Below are positions 17,552-25,756 of a stretch of DNA of 64,000 nucleotides, piece by piece. The stretch lies in the NCBI RefSeq assembly GCF_003732665.1, contig NZ_MOBP01000006.1, positions 735,411 through 799,410 of the forward strand, written 5' to 3'. The translations under genes were made by a program, and so were the position numbers. Every line of letters begins with the position of its first letter. The first letter of the stretch is position 1. The notes beneath the pieces were generated by a model. It saw only the letters and a program-made list of their open reading frames with translations. It searched no databases and was not told the DNA's origin. The DNA is from Pseudomonas frederiksbergensis. Its GTDB lineage: Bacteria; Pseudomonadota; Gammaproteobacteria; Pseudomonadales; Pseudomonadaceae.

Positions 17552-17791
17552 ATGACAGAAGCGGTAGCCCACGACGTTGAGCTGGACGCCAGCGGTCTGA
17601 ATTGTCCGTTGCCATTGCTCAAGGCCAAGTTGGAGCTCAATCGGATGGCCAGCGGTGCGGTACTCAAGGTGATCGCCACGGATGCCGGTTCCCAGCGCGA
17701 CTTCCGCACCTTTGCCCGGTTGGCCGGTCATACGCTGCTGCTCGAAGAAGACGAGGCGGGTGTCTACCGCTATTGGTTGAAAAAAGCCTGA
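17552..17791 (+). CDS. tusA: Sulfurtransferase TusA family
   Basis: TusA-type proteins carry sulfur as a persulfide on a single cysteine, for tRNA thiolation or cofactor synthesis. The 79-residue protein has the defining motif CPLPLLKAK, with the active cysteine near residue 18. GGAG precedes the start. In Pseudomonas a homologue at this locus has been linked to molybdenum cofactor and nitrate metabolism; which sulfur pathway applies here cannot be read from the sequence. It is followed 31 bp later by the AI-2E-type permease gene. Confidence 0.9.
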   Translation: MTEAVAHDVELDASGLNCPLPLLKAKLELNRMASGAVLKVIATDAGSQRDFRTFARLAGHTLLLEEDEAGVYRYWLKKA

Positions 17792-17822
17792 AACCGGCTG
17801 CGTTCGTTACTAAGGATTATTG

Positions 17823-18893
17823 ATGTTCAAAGTGTTACGGGACTGGATTCAGCGCTACTTCTCCGATGAAGAAGCCGTGGTGCTGGCGGTGCTGCTGATC
17901 CTCGGGTTCACCGCCGTGCTCACGCTGGGCGGCATGCTCGCGCCGGTATTGGCCGGGATGGTGCTGGCGTATCTGATGCAGGGGCTGGTCGTCACCCTCG
18001 AGCGTTTACGCATGCCCGGTGGCGTGGCCGTGGGGCTGGTTTTCGCGTTGTTCATGGGGGTGTTGCTGGTGTTCATCGTGGTTGTGGTGCCGTTGCTTTG
18101 GCATCAGTTGATCACGTTGTTCAACGAGTTGCCCGGCATGCTCGCCAAGTGGCAGTCGCTGCTGTTGCTGCTGCCTGAGCGCTATCCGCACCTGGTTTCC
18201 GACGAGCAGGTGCTGCAAGCCATCGAAGTGGCCCGGGGCGAGATCGGCAAGTTTGGTCAGTGGGCGCTGACCTTCTCGTTATCGAGCCTGCCGCTGCTGG
18301 TCAACATCATGATCTACCTGGTGTTGGTGCCGATCCTGGTGTTCTTCTTCCTGAAAGACCGGGAAATGATCGGGCATTGGGTTCGCGGCTACCTGCCGCG
18401 TGAGCGGGCGCTGATCACCCGCGTCGCCCATGAAATGAACCGGCAGATCGCCAACTACATTCGCGGCAAGGTCATCGAGATTTTCATCTGCGGTGGCGTG
18501 ACGTACATCGGTTTCGTCGTGCTGGGACTTAACTACGCGGCGCTGCTGGCATTGCTGGTGGGCGTATCGGTGGTGGTGCCTTACGTCGGCGCCGTTGTGG
18601 TGACCGTGCCGGTGATGCTGATCGCGTTGTTCCAGTGGGGCTGGAGTGATCAGTTCATCTACCTGATGGCGGTTTACGGGATCATCCAGACCCTGGACGG
18701 CAACGTGTTGGTGCCGCTGCTGTTCTCGGAGGCGGTCAACCTGCACCCGGTGGCGATCATCTGCGCAGTGTTGTTGTTTGGCGGGTTGTGGGGCTTCTGG
18801 GGGGTGTTCTTTGCGATTCCCCTGGCGACGCTGTTCAAGGCTGTGCTGGATGCGTGGCCGCGCAAGGAGCCGGTGGTGGCGCCGCTGCTCTAG
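17823..18893 (+). CDS. AI-2E/PerM family membrane protein
   Basis: This is an inner-membrane protein of the PerM/AI-2E exporter family. The 356 residues contain about eight hydrophobic segments and family landmarks such as FFFLKDREMIGHWVRGYLPRE and VPYVGAVVVTVPVMLIAL. Members have been linked to autoinducer-2 export or sodium/proton exchange, so the substrate is uncertain. The ATG at 17823 follows an in-frame TTG by three bases. It follows tusA on the same strand and ends before a REP inverted repeat. Confidence 0.87.
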   Translation: MFKVLRDWIQRYFSDEEAVVLAVLLILGFTAVLTLGGMLAPVLAGMVLAYLMQGLVVTLERLRMPGGVAVGLVFALFMGVLLVFIVVVVPLLWHQLITLFNELPGMLAKWQSLLLLLPERYPHLVSDEQVLQAIEVARGEIGKFGQWALTFSLSSLPLLVNIMIYLVLVPILVFFFLKDREMIGHWVRGYLPRERALITRVAHEMNRQIANYIRGKVIEIFICGGVTYIGFVVLGLNYAALLALLVGVSVVVPYVGAVVVTVPVMLIALFQWGWSDQFIYLMAVYGIIQTLDGNVLVPLLFSEAVNLHPVAIICAVLLFGGLWGFWGVFFAIPLATLFKAVLDAWPRKEPVVAPLL

Positions 18894-18930
18894 CTGGTTC
18901 TGCTATTTATGTGGCGGGGCTAAGGGCCTC

Positions 18931-18994
18931 TTCGCGAGCAAGCCCGCTCCCACATTAGATCGCCGTCTAATGTGGGAGCGGGCTTGCTCGCGAA
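18931..18994. repeat. REP doublet, perfect 29-nt inverted repeat
   Basis: The two REP copies with the adjoining TTAGA/TCTAA form perfect 29-base arms around the hexamer TCGCCG. It lies between the convergent permease gene and bcp. This is tighter than the other doublets in the window and should fold into a very stable hairpin in either transcript. Confidence 0.92.
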
Positions 18995-19019
18995 GGCGCC
19001 GGAACAGGCGCCAACAAAA

Positions 19020-19493
19020 TCAGGCTTTATTGAGGGCCTGAGCCGCAGCCAAAACCGCATCCACATGCCCCGGCACCTTCACGCCGCGCCATTCCTGACG
19101 CAACACACCGTTCTTGTCGATCAGGAACGTGCTGCGATCAACGCCCATGTATTCCTTGCCGTAGAGCTTTTTCAGCTTGATCACATCGAACAACTGGCAG
19201 AGCGCTTCTTCCTTGTCGCTGATCAGCTCGAAGGTGAATGCCTGCTTGGCCTTGAAGTTCTCGTGGGACTTGAGGCTGTCGCGGGACACGCCGAAGACTT
19301 CGGTGTTGGCCGCTTTAAAGGCGTCCAGTTGATCGCGAAAGCCCTGACCCTGGGTCGTGCAGCCCGGGGTGCTGTCCTTCGGATAGAAGTAAATCACCAC
19401 TTGCTTGCCTTTGAGGCTCGCCAGGCTGACGGTCTGCCCGCTGGTGGCGGGTGCTTCGAAGTCGGTAACCGGTTGGTCGATAGCAACGGCCAT
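19020..19493 (-). CDS. bcp: Thioredoxin-dependent peroxiredoxin (BCP family)
   Basis: BCP-type peroxiredoxins reduce hydrogen and organic peroxides in the cytoplasm. The 157 residues have the thioredoxin-like fold pattern, with KGKQVVIYFYPKDSTPGCTT and the peroxidatic cysteine near residue 45. The usual second cysteine five residues later (TPGCTTEAC) is absent; the sequence reads TPGCTTQGQGF. Another cysteine lies in EALCQLF. It may therefore work by a 1-Cys mechanism. It lies 10 bp after gcvR on the same strand, a conserved pair. Confidence 0.92.
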   Translation of the reverse strand: MAVAIDQPVTDFEAPATSGQTVSLASLKGKQVVIYFYPKDSTPGCTTQGQGFRDQLDAFKAANTEVFGVSRDSLKSHENFKAKQAFTFELISDKEEALCQLFDVIKLKKLYGKEYMGVDRSTFLIDKNGVLRQEWRGVKVPGHVDAVLAAAQALNKA

Positions 19494-19503
19494 GAAAGCT
19501 TCC

Positions 19504-20064
19504 TTACATTGGGTTTTGTGGGCGCCACGGTTCGATCAGGGCGTCCAGGTTCAGCGCGTCGGCGAAATCCAGGAACTGATCGCGCAGCCAGCTGATTTGC
19601 ACGCCGGCCGGCAGCGTCACGGTGAACGTGGCGTTGAGCATGGTGCCGCCGGTTTGCGGTGCCTGATACGTGTCGCAGGTCAGGTTTTCCAGCTCGACAT
19701 TGTGATCCATGAAGAACTGGCACAACTCGTTGATGATGTCCGAGCGATAGGCCGAGCTGACATAGGCGACGTAAGGGAGGGCCTGTGGGCGGTTTTCCAG
19801 CGCTGCGCTACGCACCACGTTGACCGTGAAGGCGTGCTTCTTGGCGAGGATCGGCAGGCTGCCTTCCAGGCGGGCCAGGGCGTCCCAGCTGCCGGAGATC
19901 TCGAGGATCAGGGCACTGCACTCGCCATGACGGGTCAGGCGAGAAGTGACCACGGCGCAGCGGTTTTCATGGCTGGCGCGGCACAGGACGTTAGTCAGCT
20001 CCATGGGGTTGGCGCCGAGGGCACTGATGACAAGGAATTGTTCGCGAACTGTGGGGGTGGACAT
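19504..20064 (-). CDS. gcvR: GcvR-like ACT-domain regulator
   Basis: GcvR is an ACT-domain protein that binds glycine and holds back GcvA-dependent expression of the glycine cleavage system in E. coli. The 186 residues form two ACT domains: about residues 8-85 (FLVISALGANPMELTNVLCRASHEN) and 95-175 (FTVNVVRSAALENRPQAL, then the second core). There is no DNA-binding domain. It diverges from dapA and forms a pair with bcp. In pseudomonads the target may differ from E. coli, since the family assignment is by domain layout. Confidence 0.85.
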   Translation of the reverse strand: MSTPTVREQFLVISALGANPMELTNVLCRASHENRCAVVTSRLTRHGECSALILEISGSWDALARLEGSLPILAKKHAFTVNVVRSAALENRPQALPYVAYVSSAYRSDIINELCQFFMDHNVELENLTCDTYQAPQTGGTMLNATFTVTLPAGVQISWLRDQFLDFADALNLDALIEPWRPQNPM

Positions 20065-20392
20065 GCAGCATTCCTAAAGCGATGAGCGGTCGATACTTCT
20101 ACGGGCTTTTACGACCGGGGGCGACCCTGCGCAGACGAATTCAGAAAACCCGGTCCGAAGGTTGCAACGTGTTCCAGAGTGGCGGGAACGAAGGGTGGCA
20201 ACGCTGGATCGGGGCTTGTGATGCCGAAAATGGAGGCTGGAACCCGGCGTACGAGCTTATCAGTACCGATCAAAGTCTGAAGGGTAGCGAAAAGCAGCGC
20301 CAAGGGGAATGGCAGCAGCGCAGTACTTCGCTTGTACAAGCATCTTGGCGCCAGTACCATTACGGCTCTCTTTTTCCGGCAGGAGCGGTTGC
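20065..20392. other. gcvR/dapA divergent intergenic region
   Basis: This 328-bp gap contains no convincing gene. It should hold the promoters of the gcvR-bcp and dapA-bamC transcripts. A perfect 12-bp palindrome lies at 20330-20341, listed separately. Confidence 0.65.
20330..20341. promoter_or_regulatory. Palindrome GCTTGTACAAGC upstream of dapA
   Basis: This perfect 12-bp palindrome is 52 bases before the dapA start. Its form suits a dimeric repressor or regulator, but I cannot name one. It may be coincidental. Confidence 0.3.
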
Positions 20393-21271
20393 ATGATTGC
20401 GGGCAGTATGGTGGCACTGGTCACACCCATGGATGCACAAGGTCGTCTCGACTGGGACAGCCTGAGCAAACTGGTGGACTTTCACCTGCAAAACGGCACC
20501 CACGCCATCGTGGCGGTCGGCACGACAGGTGAATCGGCCACGCTAGACGTGAACGAACACATCGAAGTGATTCGTTACGTGGTCAAGCAGGTGGCAGGGC
20601 GCATCCCGGTGATCGCCGGCACGGGTGCAAATTCCACGCGCGAAGCCATCGAGCTGACCACCAACGCCAAGAGCGCCGGCGCCGACGCCTGCCTGCTGGT
20701 CACGCCGTACTACAACAAGCCGACCCAGGAAGGCTTGTATCAGCACTTCAAGGCCATCGCCGAAGCTGTCGATATCCCGCAGATCCTTTACAACGTGCCT
20801 GGCCGCACCGCGTGCGACATGCTGGCCGACACCGTGATCCGCCTGTCGACCGTGAAAAACATCATCGGCATCAAGGAAGCCACCGGCGACCTGAGCCGCG
20901 CCAAGGCGATCATCGACGCTGTGAGCGAAGATTTCCTGGTGATCTCCGGCGACGACGCGACTGCGGTCGAGCTGATCCTGCTGGGTGGCAAAGGCAACAT
21001 CTCGGTGACCGCCAACGTCGCCCCCCGTGACATGGCCGACCTGTGCAACGCCGCGCTCAAGGGCGATGCCGTGACCGCCCGGGCCCTGCACGAAAAACTG
21101 ATGCCGCTCAACAAGACCCTGTTTATCGAATCCAACCCTATCCCCGTGAAATGGGCACTGCATGAAATGGGCTTGATGCCGGACGGTATCCGTCTGCCGC
21201 TCACCTGGCTCAGCGCTGCCTGTCACGAACCGCTGCGGCAGGCCATGCGCCAGTCCGGCGTCCTGGTTTAA
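20393..21271 (+). CDS. dapA: 4-hydroxy-tetrahydrodipicolinate synthase DapA
   Basis: DapA condenses pyruvate and aspartate semialdehyde in the lysine/diaminopimelate pathway. The 292 residues carry the catalytic tyrosine in YNVPGRTACD (near residue 133), the Schiff-base lysine in GIKEATGD (near 161), and the TTGES motif (near 43). The start at 20393 has AGGAGCGG about 7 bases upstream; a longer frame to 20309 is not needed. bamC follows 17 bp later, the common dapA-bamC order of gamma-proteobacteria. Confidence 0.97.
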   Translation: MIAGSMVALVTPMDAQGRLDWDSLSKLVDFHLQNGTHAIVAVGTTGESATLDVNEHIEVIRYVVKQVAGRIPVIAGTGANSTREAIELTTNAKSAGADACLLVTPYYNKPTQEGLYQHFKAIAEAVDIPQILYNVPGRTACDMLADTVIRLSTVKNIIGIKEATGDLSRAKAIIDAVSEDFLVISGDDATAVELILLGGKGNISVTANVAPRDMADLCNAALKGDAVTARALHEKLMPLNKTLFIESNPIPVKWALHEMGLMPDGIRLPLTWLSAACHEPLRQAMRQSGVLV

Positions 21272-21288
21272 TTGAGGAAGTACAACGC

Positions 21289-22404
21289 ATGAAGCGAATG
21301 GCCGGACTTTCCGCACTTGCCTTGATTATCTCCAGCACCAGTGGCTGTGGATGGATCTGGGGCCCGGAAGGTTACTTCCGTGACCGTGGTAGCGATTACC
21401 TGGAAGCGCAACAGACAGCACCGATGCAACTGCCACCGAATGTCAGCACCGCCAAGCGTCTGGATCCGCTGTTGCCGATCCCGCGTAACGTGGCCGATGA
21501 CACCGCCAAGGGCGAATACATCGTGCCGCGTCCGCAGCCGCTGTCGGCGATTGCCGACGCCAGCGACTACACCTTGCAAAAAAGCGGTGATTCGAGCTGG
21601 CTCATGGGGCAGCATCCACCCGCCGAAGTCTGGCCAGTGGCTGTGCAGTTCTTCCAGGACAACGGTTTCCGCCTGGACGAACAACGCCCGCAAACCGGTG
21701 AATTCACTACCACCTGGCAGCATTCCGATGAACTGTCCGCCGCCATGGCCAAGCGCCTGAGCGCATCCGGTATCAGTGCCGACAGCGAAACCCGCGTGCG
21801 GGTCCGCATCGAGCCAGGCGTGCAGCGCAACACCAGTGAAATCTACGTGGTCAGTGCCCAGCGTCCTGCCGGCAGCACCGCCAACGTCGATTTCACTAAC
21901 CGTTCGGTCAACACTGGCCTGGACGCGGCACTGGTGGACGACATGCTCGCTAGCATGAGCCGTATTTCCGAGAAGGGCGGTTCGGTCTCCATGCTGGCTT
22001 CCCAGGATTCCGACAAGCCAAACCGCGTCAGCCTGAGCGAAGACGGCAGCGGCAACCCGATCCTGAACGTCGGTCCGGACCTGGATCGCGCCTGGTCGAG
22101 CGTCGGTCGTGCGCTGGAACAGGGCGAATGGCGCGTTGAAGACATCAACCGCAGCCTGGGCCTGTACTACATCAACCTGGCGGAAAAAGCCGAGAAGAAA
22201 GACGAGAAGCCTGGTTTCTTCAGCAGCCTGTTCGGCAGCAAGCCGAACAAGGAAGAAGTTGAGGCCCGTGCCGAGCGTTATCAGGTTCGCCTGAGCAAGG
22301 TTGGCGAGAACGTTCAGGTCACCGTCGAGAAGAACATCAACACCGTCGCGCCTGCTGATGTGGCGCGCAAAGTGTTGAGCGTGATTCAGGACAACCTGGG
22401 CTGA
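21289..22404 (+). CDS. bamC: Outer-membrane assembly lipoprotein BamC
   Basis: BamC (NlpB) is a lipoprotein subunit of the BAM complex that inserts beta-barrel proteins. The first 20 residues are a lipoprotein signal with the lipobox ending at C20 (STSGC). The lysine-free, proline-rich N-terminal stretch and two similar globular domains follow. At 371 residues it has the family length. It follows dapA closely and is probably cotranscribed; the MBL-fold hydrolase gene begins 4 bp after its stop. Confidence 0.9.
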   Translation: MKRMAGLSALALIISSTSGCGWIWGPEGYFRDRGSDYLEAQQTAPMQLPPNVSTAKRLDPLLPIPRNVADDTAKGEYIVPRPQPLSAIADASDYTLQKSGDSSWLMGQHPPAEVWPVAVQFFQDNGFRLDEQRPQTGEFTTTWQHSDELSAAMAKRLSASGISADSETRVRVRIEPGVQRNTSEIYVVSAQRPAGSTANVDFTNRSVNTGLDAALVDDMLASMSRISEKGGSVSMLASQDSDKPNRVSLSEDGSGNPILNVGPDLDRAWSSVGRALEQGEWRVEDINRSLGLYYINLAEKAEKKDEKPGFFSSLFGSKPNKEEVEARAERYQVRLSKVGENVQVTVEKNINTVAPADVARKVLSVIQDNLG

Positions 22405-22408
22405 TCTC

Positions 22409-23167
22409 ATGCGTTTTGCCGTTCTCGGCAGCGGTAGCCAAGGGAACGGCACGCTGATAGCCAGCGCTGATACGTACGTGCTGGTGGATTGTGGTTTCTC
22501 CCTGCGGGAAACCGAAAAACGCCTGTTGCGCCTCGGGGTAAACCCGGCGCAACTGAGCGCGATACTCGTGACCCACGAACATGCCGACCACGTGCATGGC
22601 GTGGGTTTGCTGTCTCGGCGCTACAATCTGCCTGTCTACCTCAGTCGCGGCACCCTGCGCGGGATGCGCAAACCGATCGAACCCGCAGGCTTCCTGGCCG
22701 GCGGCGAGCAATTGCAAATCGGCGCCCTGAACATCGAAGTCATTGCCGTGGCCCACGATGCGCAAGAGCCGACGCAATACGTGTTCAATGACGGTGAACG
22801 GCGCTTCGGCCTGTTGACCGACCTGGGCTCGTATTGCAACAAGGTGCTGGACGGCTATCGGGACCTCGATGCGCTGATGATCGAGTCCAACCATTGCCGT
22901 GACATGCTGGCTCGCGGTCACTACCCGTACTTTCTGAAGCAGCGGGTGGGCGGTGAACTGGGACATTTGAACAACCACCAGGCGGCATTCCTGGTGTCCG
23001 AGTTGGGCTGGCAAGGCCTGCAACACCTGGTCCTGGCCCATCTGAGCAGCAAGAACAACCTGCCGCAGCTGGCCCGGCAATGTTTTGTCGACACCCTCGG
23101 GTGCGACCCGGACTGGCTGCAACTGGCCGATCAAGATTCAGGGCTCGACTGGCGACACATCGCCTAG
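22409..23167 (+). CDS. MBL-fold metallo-hydrolase (YycJ-like)
   Basis: This is a metallo-beta-lactamase-fold protein. The metal motif THEHADHVHGV (HxHxDH) is near residue 54, and a further metal Asp appears in FGLLTDLGSYC. The N-terminus MRFAVLGSGSQGNGTLI is typical of the YycJ/WalJ branch, which is suspected to act on DNA or RNA. The 252 residues are typical. It sits between bamC and purC on the same strand, a conserved position in pseudomonads. The substrate is unknown. Confidence 0.87.
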   Translation: MRFAVLGSGSQGNGTLIASADTYVLVDCGFSLRETEKRLLRLGVNPAQLSAILVTHEHADHVHGVGLLSRRYNLPVYLSRGTLRGMRKPIEPAGFLAGGEQLQIGALNIEVIAVAHDAQEPTQYVFNDGERRFGLLTDLGSYCNKVLDGYRDLDALMIESNHCRDMLARGHYPYFLKQRVGGELGHLNNHQAAFLVSELGWQGLQHLVLAHLSSKNNLPQLARQCFVDTLGCDPDWLQLADQDSGLDWRHIA

Positions 23168-23195
23168 CCCACCTACTTAGCAAGCGGAGCCCATC

Positions 23196-23909
23196 ATGGA
23201 AAAACGTGAAGAACTCTACCGCGGCAAAGCCAAATCGGTTTTCAAGACCGACGACGCTGACCGCTTGATCCTGCTGTTTCGCAACGATACCTCGGCGTTC
23301 GACGGCAAGCGCATCGAACAGCTCGACCGTAAAGGCATGGTGAACAACAAGTTCAACGCCTTCATCATGCAGAAACTCGAAGCCGCCGGCGTGCCGACCC
23401 AATTCGACAAACTGCTGGGCGATAACGAATGCCTGGTGAAGAAGCTCGACATGATCCCGGTCGAGTGCGTCGTGCGTAACTACGCCGCCGGCAGCCTGGT
23501 CAAGCGCCTGGGCGTCGAAGAGGGCATGAAGCTCAACCCTTACACCTTCGAACTGTTCCTCAAGGACGACGCCAAGGGCGACCCGTTCATCAACGAATCC
23601 CACGTCGTGGCGTTCGGTTGGGGCACCGCCGAGCAACTGGTTCGCATGAAAGAACTGTCGCTCAAGGTCAACGAAGTCCTGAGCAAACTGTTCGACGATG
23701 CCGGCCTGCTTCTGGTCGACTTCAAACTCGAATTCGGCGTGTTCTCCGACGGCTCCATCGTCCTGGGCGACGAATTCAGCCCGGACGGCTGCCGCCTGTG
23801 GGACAAGGCCACCGGCAAGAAAATGGACAAGGACCGCTTCCGCCAAGGCCTCGGTGACGTCATCGAAGCCTACGAGGAAGTCGCCAATCGTCTGGGCGTA
23901 CCGCTTTAA
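23196..23909 (+). CDS. purC: SAICAR synthetase PurC
   Basis: PurC joins CAIR with aspartate using ATP in purine synthesis. The 237 residues match the standalone bacterial enzyme. Visible landmarks are [13 protein letters not shown] at the N-terminus (ATP site), [13 protein letters not shown] near residue 88, and LVDFKLEFG with [14 protein letters not shown] near residues 170-200. It ends the dapA-bamC-MBL-purC run; the tRNA-Ser gene follows 83 bp later. Confidence 0.97.
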   Translation: MEKREELYRGKAKSVFKTDDADRLILLFRNDTSAFDGKRIEQLDRKGMVNNKFNAFIMQKLEAAGVPTQFDKLLGDNECLVKKLDMIPVECVVRNYAAGSLVKRLGVEEGMKLNPYTFELFLKDDAKGDPFINESHVVAFGWGTAEQLVRMKELSLKVNEVLSKLFDDAGLLLVDFKLEFGVFSDGSIVLGDEFSPDGCRLWDKATGKKMDKDRFRQGLGDVIEAYEEVANRLGVPL

Positions 23910-23953
23910 TCGACGCAAGCATCTGATAGCACGGAAAAATTTCGCTTAGGGGG

Positions 23954-23982
23954 TTCGCTTCCTGCGAAAGTGTTGTTATGAT
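23954..23982 (+). promoter_or_regulatory. Promoter of tRNA-Ser
   Basis: TATGAT at 23977-23982 lies 11 bases before the tRNA, with a weak TTCGCT 17 bases upstream as the -35. The spacing fits a sigma-70 promoter for the tRNA gene. Confidence 0.5.
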
Positions 23983-23992
23983 GCGCGCCGTT

Positions 23993-24082
23993 GGAGAGAT
24001 GCCAGAGTGGCCGAATGGGACGGATTCGAAATCCGTTGTACCTTCACCGGTACCTAGGGTTCGAATCCCTATCTCTCCGCCA
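23993..24082 (+). tRNA. serU: tRNA-Ser (CGA)
   Basis: The 90-base gene folds as a class II tRNA. The acceptor stem pairs GGAGAGA with TCTCTCC, followed by discriminator G and encoded CCA. The anticodon stem ACGGA/TCCGT encloses the loop TTCGAAA, with anticodon CGA reading UCG serine codons. A long variable arm (stem GTACC/GGTAC type) and the T arm GGGTTCGAATCCC are present. A strong terminator follows directly. The gene symbol follows E. coli usage for the CGA isoacceptor. Confidence 0.95.
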
Positions 24083-24089
24083 TACATAG

Positions 24090-24126
24090 AAAAAGCCCCG
24101 TAGATGAAAATCTACGGGGCTTTTTT
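24090..24126 (+). terminator. Terminator after tRNA-Ser
   Basis: AAAAAGCCCCGTAGA and TCTACGGGGCTTTTT form a 15-bp stem with a 6-base loop and a T-run. It ends the tRNA transcript. Confidence 0.95.
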
Positions 24127-24206
24127 GTTTGGGCCATTTTTCAGGGCCGAAACGGAAGCTGGTGAGGAGTCCGTGTCTCTTGAGCATCCATCATACGGAT
24201 TCGATG

Positions 24207-24246
24207 AAAAGCCCCTGAAATCGCTAATGAATTTTAGGGGCTTTTT
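24207..24246. terminator. Second terminator-like hairpin
   Basis: AAAAGCCCCTGAAAT and ATTTTAGGGGCTTTT form a stem with one mismatch and a 9-base loop, with T-runs on both strands. On the minus strand it lies downstream of the YegP-like gene and probably terminates it. Confidence 0.75.
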
Positions 24247-24315
24247 CGTTTGTCGCCGTTAGCTCAGCGCTTGTTCAGGGGAGAGAAGCCTCGAGCAACT
24301 GTTCCTGATAGACCT

Positions 24316-24507
24316 CTAAATCTCCTTGACTGGAGTCTCCCCATGCACCCCCTTGATCAATTCAATCACATGCAGACAATCCGACTTGTTCACATACGAC
24401 TCTCCACTCGCAACCGTCTCGTGATTCCCCGCCCGTAACCGCCAGCGCCATTGCCCTTTGCCTGTACTCGGGGTGCCTTTCGATTGCCTGTAAATCTCAA
24501 AATACAT
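24316..24507 (-). CDS. YegP/DUF1508-like small protein
   Basis: The 63-residue protein is a single YegP-type domain of unknown function. The family pattern is clear: FEIYRQSKG at the start, QWRWRLRAGNHETVASGESY in the middle, and a C-terminal helix CLHVIELIKG. These domains form a small beta-rich fold with a duplicated form in E. coli YegP. It stands alone between the tRNA terminators and the glycosyltransferase operon, in the opposite orientation. No role can be deduced from the context. Confidence 0.8.
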   Translation of the reverse strand: MYFEIYRQSKGTPSTGKGQWRWRLRAGNHETVASGESYVNKSDCLHVIELIKGVHGETPVKEI

Positions 24508-24802
24508 TCAGCTCGCTCCATGCGATTCGTTATTTGCGACAACCTGTGTGCCGCATGTCAGCAAGCCTAGCGGAGCTGGTTTTTTTGGCCATTGGGCATT
24601 TGTTTCCAATGATTTGAAGGCTTTTCCTACAGCTAGGTGAGGCCTGACAGAATGGCCAAAACCGCCGTAGTTTCGCCCTTGCATCACCTTCCTCGCTCCT
24701 GCTTAATACGGGTCAGCTCATGGCGCCGGAAAATACCCCGGTGACCGAAGATCGTTGAAAATCACTATAAAAAAGAGCAATCCATTGACTCATCAGCACG
24801 GA
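24508..24802. other. Intergenic region before the gtr-like operon
   Basis: About 295 bases with somewhat lower GC and no convincing gene. It should contain the promoters of the YegP-like gene (minus) and the glycosyltransferase operon (plus). I see no clear operator. Confidence 0.5.
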
Positions 24803-25753
24803 ATGGAACTGGCTGGGCATGTGACGCTATCGCTCGTCATCCCGGTATTCAATGAAGCGGCGGCTATTGATTTGTTCATCGCGCGGATTACTGACGTCTT
24901 CAAGGACCAGGCGCTGGTGGAGCTGGAAATGGTGTTTGTCAATGACGGCAGCACCGACGCGACGCTGGAGTTGCTTCTGGAGCGCCAGCAAGGCGACCCC
25001 CGTGTGCGGATCGTCGATCTGAGCCGTAACTTCGGCAAGGAGGCGGCGTTGACGGCCGGTTTGCAAACAGCCTCCGGTCAGGTGGTGGTGCCGATCGATG
25101 CCGATCTGCAGGATCCGCCGGAAGTGATCCTGCAAATGATTGCCCTGTGGCGACAAGGCTATGAGGTTGTGCTGGGCCATCGTGTGAGTCGCAAGACCGA
25201 CTCCTGGGCCAAGAAAACCTCGGCCAACTGGTTCTATCGCCTGCACAACAAAATCTCTGATCAACCGCTGCCCAAGGATGTCGGTGATTTCCGGCTGATG
25301 GACCGCTGCGTGGTCGATGCCTTGCAGACGTTGCCTGAGTCCCGGCGCTTCATGAAAGGTCTGTTCGCCTGGGTCGGGTTTCGCACCACCCATGTCGATT
25401 ACGAGCGACCGGAACGTGTGGCGGGGGAGACCAAGTTCAACGGCTGGCGCCTGTGGAATTTTGCGCTGGAGGGCATCACTAGTTTCAGTACCGATCCGCT
25501 CAAGGTCTGGACGTACCTGGGGCTGTGCGTGTCCGTGGTGTCTTTTGCCTTCGCCATTTTCATTGTGCTGCGTACATTGTTTACCGGGGTCGATGTGCCG
25601 GGCTACGCCTCGCTGATGGTGGCCGTGACCTTTCTCGGTGGCCTGCAGTTGATCGGCATCGGCGTGCTCGGCGAATACCTGGGCCGCACCTACATCGAAT
25701 CAAAACGTCGACCGGTTTATCTGGTGCGTCGTGTCTATAACGCCAAGGACTGA
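24803..25753 (+). CDS. GT2 glycosyltransferase with C-terminal membrane helices (GtrB-like)
   Basis: This enzyme belongs to the dolichol-phosphate-mannose-synthase-like GT2 branch, which moves a sugar from a nucleotide to undecaprenyl phosphate (GtrB, ArnC). The catalytic domain has SLVIPVFNEAAAI, VNDGSTDAT, the DxD region PIDADLQDPPE and DFRLMDRCVV. Two membrane helices lie at the C-terminus (residues about 230-250 and 265-290). The start at 24803 is chosen over a TTG at 24755; both are possible. It opens a four-gene operon with a GtrA flippase, so the product is probably an undecaprenyl-linked sugar. Confidence 0.87.
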   Translation: MELAGHVTLSLVIPVFNEAAAIDLFIARITDVFKDQALVELEMVFVNDGSTDATLELLLERQQGDPRVRIVDLSRNFGKEAALTAGLQTASGQVVVPIDADLQDPPEVILQMIALWRQGYEVVLGHRVSRKTDSWAKKTSANWFYRLHNKISDQPLPKDVGDFRLMDRCVVDALQTLPESRRFMKGLFAWVGFRTTHVDYERPERVAGETKFNGWRLWNFALEGITSFSTDPLKVWTYLGLCVSVVSFAFAIFIVLRTLFTGVDVPGYASLMVAVTFLGGLQLIGIGVLGEYLGRTYIESKRRPVYLVRRVYNAKD

Positions 25754-25756
25754 ACT

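Noticed and set aside
20109..20417. 102-residue minus-strand frame in the gcvR/dapA gap
   Set aside because: No ribosome binding site, no domain, Pro/Arg-rich composition and overlap with the dapA start.
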